From positions 1-6,570 of the forward strand of contig JASLAV010000413.1 in assembly GCA_030146905.1 (NCBI GenBank): a stretch of DNA of 6,570 nucleotides. The letters are read 5' to 3'. Both the position numbers and the translations under genes were made by a program. The DNA comes from Lentzea sp. (GTDB taxonomy: Bacteria > Actinomycetota > Actinomycetes > Mycobacteriales > Pseudonocardiaceae). Shown piece after piece: positions 1-5,678 of this stretch (positions are counted from its first letter, which is position 1; every line of letters begins with the position of its first letter). The notes below the pieces were generated by a model, which was given only the letters and a program-made list of their open reading frames with translations, searched no databases and was not told the origin of the DNA.

Positions 1-576
1 CGCAGAACCTCGCCTCCCACCACCCGGCTGCTGCGCGACGGCGGCCTGGTGAAGTCGCGGCGCAGCACGTTCGACGGCCGCGCCACCTACTACCACCTCG
101 ACCTCGACCGCTGCGCCGAGTCGCTGGCCGGCACGGGAGCCTCCCTGCACCCCGCGCTGCGGCTGCTGCCCCAGCCGGTGGCGGCACCGCTCGACGGGAT
201 CAGCGTGCTGGTCGCCTGCACCGGCAACAGCGCGCGTTCGCCGATCGCCGAGGCCCTGTTGCGCCGGCACGGCGTCGAGGTCACGAGCGCGGGCAGCGAC
301 CCGAAGCCGCACCTCCACCCGCACGCCGTCAGGGTGCTGCGCGAGCAGTTCGGCCTGGACGTCGGCGACCAGCGACCCCGCCCGTTCCCGCCAGGCCGGT
401 TCGACTTCGTGATCACCCGGTGCGACGAGGTCCGGGAGGTCTGCCCGGAGTTCGAGGGCGAGCACGTCCACTGGAGCATCCCCCGAGCCCACCGGTTACC
501 GGGAGTTCGTCGCGACCGCCGCCGAGATCGACACCTGCTGCCCGTGCTCGCCGCGGGCCGAAGGGATGAACGATGA
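1..576 (+). pseudogene. ArsR regulator / low-MW phosphatase (arsenate reductase-like) fusion, 5'-partial, frameshifted
   Basis: The intact family member would be an ArsR winged-helix repressor fused to an ArsC/LMW-phosphatase domain that reduces arsenate in the cytosol. The HTH recognition helix starts in frame 3 (QNLASHH, from base 3) but continues in frame 1 (RLLRDGGLV); loss of two bases near 24 would explain this. The phosphatase P-loop CTGNSARS is present (Cys codon 217-219), followed by TSAGSDPKP and REVCPEF. After HWSIP (about 481) the expected general-acid Asp (DP motif) is missing, and the family-like reading (EPTGYREFVATAAEID) moves to frame 2 from 485, returning to frame 1 near 535 (LLPVLAAG). 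The uninterrupted 49-576 reading (GTG start, 175 codons) therefore contains a foreign segment, including a TTA codon at 496-498. The loop before RFDF also looks short. The TGA at 574-576 overlaps the next start. Family assignment is firm; loss of function is inferred, and sequencing error is the alternative. Confidence 0.68.
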
Positions 577-659
577 CGGAGCAACTCGCCGGCGTGCGCT
601 ACCTCGTCGACGACGTCGGCACCGCAGTCGGCTTCTACACCGTCCACTTCGGATTCACC
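573..659 (+). pseudogene. VOC (glyoxalase/bleomycin-resistance fold) gene remnant, N-terminal ~29 codons only
   Basis: ATG 573-575 overlaps the upstream TGA (ATGA), and AAGGGA at 561-566 is a well-placed ribosome binding site, so the start was once translationally coupled to the ArsR-phosphatase gene. The peptide MTEQLAGVRYLVDDVGTAV followed by GFYTVHFGFT is the typical first beta-alpha unit of a VOC-superfamily protein. After GFTSE the similarity ends abruptly: the reading runs antisense through the neighbouring hydrolase gene and would continue to 1061 without any VOC character. A full VOC protein is roughly 110-150 residues, so more than three quarters is missing. VOC genes next to ArsR-phosphatase fusions are familiar in actinobacterial arsenic loci (recalled knowledge). 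No metal-ligand set remains, so no activity is expected. Confidence 0.62.
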
Positions 660-1625
660 TCAGAACGAGGCGGGCGGGAGAAGAGCAGGGGAATCGAGCA
701 GCAGCTGGAACCCGTTGTCCCGCCGCTGGACGCGGCCGCCGGTGGGATGCGTGAAGTGGGTGCCGAGCAGCAGGTCATCGGTACCGGCCAGCTCGGTGAG
801 CAGGCGGTGGCGGGTGGTCCGCGCCTCGGCGGGATCGACGTCGCCGGCGGTGTTCATGTCGGGGTGTGCCAGTTGCACGGGGTGGTGCAGGGTGTCTCCG
901 CTGATCAGCGCGTTGCGGCCGGTGCCGGTCAGCTTCACCGACAGGTGGCCGGGCGTGTGGCCGCGCGTCGGTACGAGGCGGACACCGTCGGCCACCTCGA
1001 GGCCTGGTGCGGGGATGTCGAGCAGGTCGTACAGGCCGTTGTCGCGGACGGGTCGCAGTGAGTCGCGGTGCACCCGGGCGACTTCCTCGTCGCTTTCGGC
1101 GGCGGCGGTCCAGTAGTCCCATTCCCCGCGGTCGGTGAGGTAGCGGGCGTTCGGGAAAGTCGGTGTCCAGCTGTTGTCGACCAGGTGGGTGTTCCAGCCG
1201 ACGTGGTCGACGTGCATGTGCGTGGTGATCACGAGGTCGACGGTGTCCGGTGCGAATCCCGCGGCGGTCAGCCAGTGCAGCAGCGGGGTCTGGAGGTTGT
1301 CGGCGTCGGGTATCTGCCGGGACTTGCCGTTGCCGATGCCGGTGTCGACCAGGATGCGTTTGCCGTTCGCCTCGATCGCGAAGATGTGCACGTGCATCGC
1401 AAAGGCCGTGCCGTCGGTGAAGTCGGGCTGCAGCCAGGGGTGTCGCAGGTGTTCGGGTGTGGCATCGGGCAGCAGCCATCGGCTGGTTGCCGGTGACATG
1501 TCGATTTCGTCGATTCGGCGCACGACGACGCCTCCGAGGTCCCAGCCCGGGAAAGCCCGGGGTGCATGACTGGTGAACACCTTGAATCCATTCGTCTTGG
1601 TTGACGCCGGTTCGTGGCTCGACAT
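660..1625 (-). CDS. MBL-fold metallo-hydrolase
   Basis: A 321-residue metallo-beta-lactamase-fold hydrolase, probably cytosolic, since no signal peptide is visible. The full binuclear metal site is present: THMHVDHVGW (H136, H138, D140, H141), GHTPGH (H223), SGDT (D244) and GTH (H290). The N-terminal part, with WDLGG near residue 28 and VDTGIGNG at 93-100, resembles the broad group that includes N-acyl-homoserine lactonases and other lactone or ester hydrolases; the substrate cannot be read from sequence. I chose the ATG at 1623-1625 because it leaves a spacer to the divergent HxlR gene. An in-frame ATG at 1641-1643 and a GTG at 1578-1580 are alternatives, and none has a strong Shine-Dalgarno. 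It is divergent from the HxlR regulator, a common pairing, so regulation by that protein is likely. The stop codon abuts the broken VOC gene. Unlike its left neighbours, this gene is intact. Confidence 0.9.
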   Translation of the reverse strand: MSSHEPASTKTNGFKVFTSHAPRAFPGWDLGGVVVRRIDEIDMSPATSRWLLPDATPEHLRHPWLQPDFTDGTAFAMHVHIFAIEANGKRILVDTGIGNGKSRQIPDADNLQTPLLHWLTAAGFAPDTVDLVITTHMHVDHVGWNTHLVDNSWTPTFPNARYLTDRGEWDYWTAAAESDEEVARVHRDSLRPVRDNGLYDLLDIPAPGLEVADGVRLVPTRGHTPGHLSVKLTGTGRNALISGDTLHHPVQLAHPDMNTAGDVDPAEARTTRHRLLTELAGTDDLLLGTHFTHPTGGRVQRRDNGFQLLLDSPALLPPASF

Positions 1626-1642
1626 TAAAAGGGTCGGTAACA

Positions 1643-1677
1643 TTTCGTAAGTACGTACCTTTCTGTAAGCTGGTGGC
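1643..1677 (+). promoter_or_regulatory. Candidate promoter and HxlR operator in the MBL/HxlR divergent spacer
   Basis: A perfect 8-bp palindrome GTACGTAC (1651-1658) is flanked by direct repeats TTTCGTAAG (1643-1651) and TTTCTGTAAG (1660-1669). A possible promoter for the regulator consists of TTTCGT (1643-1648, weak -35), 17 bp, then TAAGCT (1666-1671, TANNNT type). This puts transcription start at about the ATG at 1678 and places the palindrome inside the promoter spacer, where a bound dimer would block both directions. HxlR-family proteins typically bind GTAC- or GTA-containing inverted repeats at divergent promoters. The binding itself is inferred. Confidence 0.5.
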
Positions 1678-2085
1678 ATGTCGGTGAGTGAGCAGGTCAA
1701 GGGCGTTCCCGGCCAGCTTCCGGCAGGGGCTTTCGACAAGGACTGCCCGACGCGGCCGTTGATGGCCCGGGTGACCGGCCGGTGGGGCGCGTTGATCACG
1801 GCCGCGCTGGTCACCGGACCGATGCGCTTCTCCGGCCTGCACCAGCACATCGGCGGCATCAGCCAGAAGATGCTGTCGCAGTACCTCAAGTCGATGGTGC
1901 GCTACGGGCTGGTCGAACGCGTGGTGGAGCCGACCGTCCCGCCGCAGGTCACCTACAGCCTGACGCCACTCGGGCAGAGCCTGGCGCAGCAACTGTGCGC
2001 GCTGCTCGGCTGGTTCAGCACCAACACACCGGCGTTGGAGGCCGCCCAACAGCGCTACGACGCCGCCGACTCCCCAGGCCGCTAG
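1678..2085 (+). CDS. HxlR-family winged-helix transcriptional regulator
   Basis: A 135-residue DNA-binding protein of the HxlR family, a usual length for it. The core runs from CPTRPLMARVTGRWGALI (residues 23-40) through FSGLHQHIGGISQKMLSQYL (51-70, recognition region) and VERVVEPTVPPQVTYSLTPLG (79-99, wing). Cys23 lies at the position of the N-terminal conserved cysteine used for thiol or quinone sensing in characterised relatives such as YodB and HypR; Cys107 is the only other cysteine. The ATG start has no good ribosome binding site but sits 6 nt after a TANNNT box, which suggests a leaderless mRNA. The divergent MBL hydrolase is the obvious target, with autorepression through the palindrome in the spacer. 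Family assignment is firm; electrophile sensing is inference. Confidence 0.9.
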   Translation: MSVSEQVKGVPGQLPAGAFDKDCPTRPLMARVTGRWGALITAALVTGPMRFSGLHQHIGGISQKMLSQYLKSMVRYGLVERVVEPTVPPQVTYSLTPLGQSLAQQLCALLGWFSTNTPALEAAQQRYDAADSPGR

Positions 2086-2109
2086 CGTCCCGCGCGTTTT
2101 GCGCTCAGC

Positions 2110-2154
2110 CGGAGTGACTGCGTGCGAGCGTCGCTCCGACAGGCCCTTAGGGCC
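2110..2154. terminator. Hairpins between convergent HxlR and MFS genes, possible bidirectional terminator
   Basis: CGGAGTGAC (2110-2118) pairs with GTCGCTCCG (2130-2138): nine pairs with one G-T wobble around an 11-nt loop. A second stem, GGCCC-TTA-GGGCC (2142-2154), overlaps the stop codon of the MFS gene (2147-2149). The spacer lies between two convergent stops at 2085 and 2147. No T-tract follows either stem, which is usual for actinomycetes, so termination is plausible but not proven. Confidence 0.45.
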
Positions 2155-3454
2155 AGCGGGCGTGGTGGTCGTCGATGCGGAACTCGTGCGAGTGCTTCCA
2201 CACGTCCCCGGCGAGCACCGCGTCGTGCAGGTGCTCGTGGTGCGGGTCCAAGTCGCGGTGGTCGTGCTCGACGACCATCGGATCGTGCGCGGGCCACAGC
2301 CGCAACGCGATCGCCGCGCCCACCGCGGCGATCGCACCGAGGACGAGGAACGCGGTGGTCATGCCCGCGGCGGTCGCCACCCACCCGGCCAGCGGGTAGC
2401 AGACCAGCCAGCAGGCGTGGGACAGCGCGAAGTCCGCGGCGAACAGGGCAGGGCGGTCAGCCGAGTCGGCCGAGCGCCGCAGGAGGCGGGCACCCGGTGT
2501 GAGCGCCAGCGAGCAGCAGGCGCCGATCAACGCCCACAGCACCAGCAACAACGGCCAGCTCCAGGCGAATGTCGCGCCTACGAACAGCACCACGACCAGG
2601 ATCACCGCCGCACGCGACACGACCACGCGATCCGAGAAGCGCTCCAGCAGACCTGGGAGGAAAAGCGCGGCCGCAAGAGAACCGGCGCCGTTGACCGCGA
2701 GCGCGATGGCGACGTCCGATGCGTCACGTCCAAGCCCGTCCCGCACGGCCGCAACGGTGTTCACGAACACCATCGACCCCGCGGCCGCCGCGGCGAGGTG
2801 CACGGCGAGCAGGCCGCGCAGCCGCGGCGTGGCGAGGTAGATGCGGATGCCGTGCGCGTCATAACGCCTGCACGGCAACGACTTCGGCCGCGGGACGACC
2901 GCGGAGAGCACGAGCAGCGCCGACGCGGCGAACCCGACGGCCGTGCCGAGGAACAACTGGTGGAAGCTCACCAGGGTCAGCGCCGCGGCGGCCAGCGCGG
3001 GACTGAGCAGGCCCTCCAGGTCGTAGGCCGTGCGGGACAACGTGATGGCGCGGGTGTACTCGCGTTCGTCCGGCAGCACGTCGGGGATCGTCGCCTGGAA
3101 CAACGGCGTGAACGCCGCGGAAGCCGCCTGCAGCACGAAGATCAGCACATGGACCTGCCACACCTCGCCGACCCACGGCAGCACGGCCGCCACCGCGACC
3201 CGCACCAGGTCGAGCGAGACCAGCACGGCCCGCCGCGGCAGCGCGCCGAGCAGGGCCGTCGCGATCGGCGCCACGCCGACGTACGCGACCATCTTGATCG
3301 CCAGCGCGGTGCCCAGGACGGCGCCCGCCGCCGGCCCCGCGATGTCGTGGGCCAGCAGGCCCAGCGCGACAGTGGCCAGTCCCGTTCCGGTCAGCGCGAC
3401 GACCTGGGCGCCGAACAAATGCCCGTAGGCCGGATTGCGCAGAACGGAAATCAC
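2147..3454 (-). CDS. MFS transporter with His-rich C-terminal tail
   Basis: A 435-residue integral membrane protein of the major facilitator superfamily. It begins LRNPAYGHLFGAQVVALTGT, and hydrophobic helices follow through residues 15-190 and 210-387, with a central loop near 189-210 (RPKSLPCRRYDAHG). The family-like stretch SHACWLVCYPLAGW is at 345-358. The tail (390-435) is hydrophilic and holds 11 histidines in 46 residues, including EHDH, HHEHLH, HSH and DDHH. Such tails occur in MFS metal-efflux proteins of the NreB type and suggest binding of Ni, Co, Zn or a similar ion. The transported substrate is unknown; drug efflux is the alternative. The start is GTG 3452-3454: there is no in-frame start just upstream, the N-terminus matches the family, and a TANNNT box precedes it by 6 nt. 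The gene is transcribed from its own promoter, 75 bp after the end of the NmrA gene. Confidence 0.88.
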   Translation of the reverse strand: MISVLRNPAYGHLFGAQVVALTGTGLATVALGLLAHDIAGPAAGAVLGTALAIKMVAYVGVAPIATALLGALPRRAVLVSLDLVRVAVAAVLPWVGEVWQVHVLIFVLQAASAAFTPLFQATIPDVLPDEREYTRAITLSRTAYDLEGLLSPALAAAALTLVSFHQLFLGTAVGFAASALLVLSAVVPRPKSLPCRRYDAHGIRIYLATPRLRGLLAVHLAAAAAGSMVFVNTVAAVRDGLGRDASDVAIALAVNGAGSLAAALFLPGLLERFSDRVVVSRAAVILVVVLFVGATFAWSWPLLLVLWALIGACCSLALTPGARLLRRSADSADRPALFAADFALSHACWLVCYPLAGWVATAAGMTTAFLVLGAIAAVGAAIALRLWPAHDPMVVEHDHRDLDPHHEHLHDAVLAGDVWKHSHEFRIDDHHARWP

Positions 3455-3460
3455 CGCGGC

Positions 3461-3498
3461 ACCATATACACGGGAACAGGTTTGCGTCGACGATGCAA
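3461..3498 (-). promoter_or_regulatory. Promoter of the MFS gene with overlapping 17-bp dyad
   Basis: Read on the minus strand, TCGACG (3485-3490), an 18-bp spacer and TATGGT (3461-3466) form a -35/-10 pair. The predicted start of transcription is at about the GTG codon, so the message may be leaderless. A near-perfect dyad, TTGCGTCG-A-CGATGCAA (3482-3498, one mismatch in eight pairs), covers the -35 box. It fits an operator for a dimeric regulator such as an ArsR- or TetR-type repressor, none of which is intact in this window. Confidence 0.5.
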
Positions 3499-3529
3499 CA
3501 GCAATTCCGTGGCAACAACCAGTTCCGCT

Positions 3530-4561
3530 TTATTGCACATTCCCCTCATCAAAGAAGCGGCTGGATTTCATTTCTGCGCTCCGCAGCCACCCCTCGAAGT
3601 CGAGCAGGCCGGGGTGGACGGCGCGCAACGCGGACAGGTCCCTGTCGAGGCTGACGACGTCGCGGCTCTGGAAGAACTCGAACATCGCGGCGAAATCGTG
3701 GCCGAACTCCCCCATTCCCGAGCGCACGGCCTCGAGCGGAACCGGGACGTAGGCCGCGGGCCGGCCGGTGACCCGTTCGAAGGCCGCGGCGATCTGGTCG
3801 CCGCTCAGGCTGTCGGCGGCGACGGCCAGATCTCGTGCGCCCCACGCCTGCCAGTTCTCGAAAGCGTGGACGGCGAACCACGCGATGTCGTCGAGGCCGA
3901 TCAACGGGTACTTCCCGGTGCCGAGCGGGATCTCGAAAGCCAGGCCTTCCCGGCCATCGGGCAGAGTCCGGCGCTTCGGGGCGAGCCGGACCAGGAAGTT
4001 CTCGTAGTACGGAGCGGTGGTCAGCACCGAGACGTGGCCGGTGTACCAGCCGTCGGGTTCCTTGCGCATCATCTCGTCCGCACGCCGCAGGCCGATGTGA
4101 GCGGCGACCGCGCCTTTGCTGTCGTAGTGCGGTACCGCGACGTTGCCTCCGGTCAGCGTGACCGCGTGGTCCAGCGAGGACCAGATGAACCGGTCGACGT
4201 GGGCCGACCTGGCCGCTTCCAGCAGCCGGAGTCCTTGTTCGTACTCGGTCAGCACTGATCCGGACGAGAAGAAGTCGGTGTTGCAGAAGACCCAGTCGGC
4301 CGACTCGACGGCCGCGCGGACGGCCTCGTCGTCCCCGACGTCGCCTTGGAAGAGCCGGACGCGGTCCCCGGCCGATGCCAGGAGTCGTTGTGCGATGCGG
4401 GATGCGGGGTCGCGCGTCACGACGCGGATGTCGTGCGGTGTGGTGGCGAGCAACCGGGCCACCACGCGGCTGCCCATCGCTCCGGTACCGCCGATCACGA
4501 GGACGGTGCTCGGTACGACCCGCTTGTCACCGGGGAAGACCCGGTCTTGAACCGTGTGCAT
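3530..4561 (-). CDS. NmrA-family NAD(P)-binding protein (atypical SDR)
   Basis: A 343-residue Rossmann-fold protein of the NmrA/HSCARG branch of the short-chain dehydrogenase/reductase superfamily. The dinucleotide-binding motif VLVIGGTGAMGSRVV (residues 20-34) carries GxxGxxG. R50 in VVTRDP follows the second strand, where NADPH binders usually hold an arginine. HYDSKG (145-150) matches the family's substitute for the YxxxK region. Members either act as NAD(P)H-dependent reductases (quinones, aldehydes) or sense the NADPH ratio; sequence does not decide which. The ATG at 4559-4561 gives the usual short N-terminus. The frame stays open upstream to ATGs at 4624 and 4633, but these would overlap the divergent regulator's promoter or start. 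The gene is divergent from the GlxA-like regulator, its likely controller, and runs toward the MFS gene without an obvious terminator in the 75-bp gap. Confidence 0.85.
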   Translation of the reverse strand: MHTVQDRVFPGDKRVVPSTVLVIGGTGAMGSRVVARLLATTPHDIRVVTRDPASRIAQRLLASAGDRVRLFQGDVGDDEAVRAAVESADWVFCNTDFFSSGSVLTEYEQGLRLLEAARSAHVDRFIWSSLDHAVTLTGGNVAVPHYDSKGAVAAHIGLRRADEMMRKEPDGWYTGHVSVLTTAPYYENFLVRLAPKRRTLPDGREGLAFEIPLGTGKYPLIGLDDIAWFAVHAFENWQAWGARDLAVAADSLSGDQIAAAFERVTGRPAAYVPVPLEAVRSGMGEFGHDFAAMFEFFQSRDVVSLDRDLSALRAVHPGLLDFEGWLRSAEMKSSRFFDEGNVQ

Positions 4562-4596
4562 GACCAGATGATCGTCGTTCCCGCTCCTGCCGAGAA

Positions 4597-4631
4597 TTGG
4601 CTCAAAGGACAACGAAGGTAACATTCGGGCC
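4597..4631 (+). promoter_or_regulatory. Candidate promoter of the GlxA-like regulator, leaderless start
   Basis: TTGGCT (4597-4602), a 16-bp spacer and TAACAT (4619-4624) form a reasonable -35/-10 pair. Only 7 nt separate the -10 from the ATG at 4632, so transcription would begin at or next to the start codon. An AAGG at 4615-4618 is too far from the ATG to be a good ribosome binding site, which favours leaderless translation. Confidence 0.45.
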
Positions 4632-5612
4632 ATGCCTCATCTCGTCGCCGTGCTCGCCCTGGACGGCGTCAAGCCGTTCGACCTCGGCATCCCGGCGCAG
4701 GTGTTCGGCAGCGCGGTCGACGCCGCGGACGAGAACCTGTACGAGGTGGTGACGTGCTCGCTGGGCGGGCGGCCGGTGACCACGAACCAGGACTTCACCA
4801 TCGCCGTCACCCGTGACGAGTCCGTGCTGGCCGCGGCCGGCACGGTGGTGATCGCGACCCAGGACTTCAGCCGCGGCGTACCCGACCTGGACGTGCTCGG
4901 CGCCGAGGTGGCCGCCGCGCTGGCCGGCGTCGCACCGGCCACCCGGATCGTCAGCCTCTGCACCTCGGCGTTCGTCCTCGCCGCCGCGGGTCTGCTCGAC
5001 GGGCAACGCGCGACGACCCACTGGGGCGTGTGCGCCGAGCTCGCCCGGCGGTTTCCCCTGGTCGACGTCGACGAGAACGTCCTGTTCGTCGACAACGGAC
5101 GCGTTCTGACCTCAGCGGGCGCGGCCGCCGGCATCGACCTGTGCCTGCACCTGGTGCGCCTCGACCACGGCGCCGCGGTGGCCAACGCCGCCGCGCGCCG
5201 CTGTGTCGTGGCGCCCTGGCGGGAGGGCGGGCAGGCGCAGTTCATCGAGCAGCCGATGCCGGCCGACACCGGCCTGTCGACCTCGGCCACCCGGCAGTGG
5301 GCCCTGCGGAGGCTGCCGGAACCGCTGACTCTCGCCGACCTGGCCCGTCACGCCAACATGAGCGTGCGGACGTTCACCCGCCGCTTCCGCTCCGAGGTGG
5401 GGCAAAGCCCTCACGAGTGGGTGGTGCGCCACCGGCTGGACCTCGCCCGGCACCTGCTGGAGACCACGGATCTCCCGATCAACGACGTCGCCGGCACCGC
5501 GGGCTTCGCCGATCCCGTGTTGTTGCGCAAGCACTTGCGCAACTCCGTCGGACTGACGCCCAACGCCTACCGCAAGTCCTACTCCACCAACCGTCCTCGT
5601 GCGGAAGACTGA
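4632..5612 (+). CDS. GlxA-family transcriptional regulator (DJ-1/PfpI domain followed by AraC-type HTH)
   Basis: A 326-residue cytosolic regulator. Residues 1-190 form a DJ-1/PfpI (class I glutamine amidotransferase-like) domain, with the nucleophile-elbow motif SLCTSAFVLAAAGLLDG (Cys110) and RATTHW (126-131), both typical of GlxA regulators. Residues 225-318 are an AraC DNA-binding domain with two helix-turn-helix units: LTLADLARHANMSVRTFTRR (232-251) and INDVAGTAGFADPVLLRKHL (283-302), ending in the family signature GLTPNAYRKSY. Length is normal for the family. The DJ-1 part of GlxA proteins usually acts as a ligand or stress sensor rather than an amidase; whether Cys110 is reactive here is inference. 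The start lies 70 bp from the divergent NmrA gene, which is its most likely target. Base composition matches the neighbours and the frame is intact. Confidence 0.93.
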   Translation: MPHLVAVLALDGVKPFDLGIPAQVFGSAVDAADENLYEVVTCSLGGRPVTTNQDFTIAVTRDESVLAAAGTVVIATQDFSRGVPDLDVLGAEVAAALAGVAPATRIVSLCTSAFVLAAAGLLDGQRATTHWGVCAELARRFPLVDVDENVLFVDNGRVLTSAGAAAGIDLCLHLVRLDHGAAVANAAARRCVVAPWREGGQAQFIEQPMPADTGLSTSATRQWALRRLPEPLTLADLARHANMSVRTFTRRFRSEVGQSPHEWVVRHRLDLARHLLETTDLPINDVAGTAGFADPVLLRKHLRNSVGLTPNAYRKSYSTNRPRAED

Positions 5613-5678
5613 CCAGGGTGCGCATCGCCGGAGGCGCGCGACCAGCTCCGGCGCTACCGAGAACTGGAGCACTCCGCA
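5613..5678 (+). other. In-frame open spacer upstream of the SRPBCC gene, possible gene remnant
   Basis: All 22 codons between the regulator stop and the GTG start are open in the SRPBCC frame and end EARDQLRRYRELEHSA, a helix-like, charged stretch that looks coding rather than random. There is no ATG, GTG or TTG start in it. It may be the leftover 3' end of a lost gene (for example the C-terminal helix of a MerR-type regulator) or chance. Confidence 0.25.

Noticed and set aside
90..647. 185-codon minus-strand frame opposite the ArsR-phosphatase gene
   Set aside because: Ser/Arg-rich with no family features; the opposite strand has an unmistakable phosphatase P-loop.
640..680. Insertion-sequence or transposon end at the VOC/MBL junction
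   Set aside because: No terminal inverted repeat, target duplication or transposase could be found in the window.
573..1061. 162-codon reading of the VOC start as a complete protein
   Set aside because: Only the first ~29 codons look like VOC; the rest is antisense to the MBL gene, including its metal-site region.
1601..1629. TTGACG followed by ATTAAA as a promoter for the HxlR gene
   Set aside because: The -35 is good but the -10 matches poorly and lies about 50 nt before the start; the TAAGCT box fits the ATG better. It could be a secondary promoter.
775..2337. 520-codon open frame on the minus strand
   Set aside because: Runs in another frame across the MBL, HxlR and MFS genes and has the Arg/Pro/His-rich composition of a shadow frame.
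2099..4258. 719-codon open frame on the plus strand
   Set aside because: Arg/Gln/His-rich, low-complexity translation antisense to two clear genes (MFS and NmrA); a by-product of high GC with few stops.
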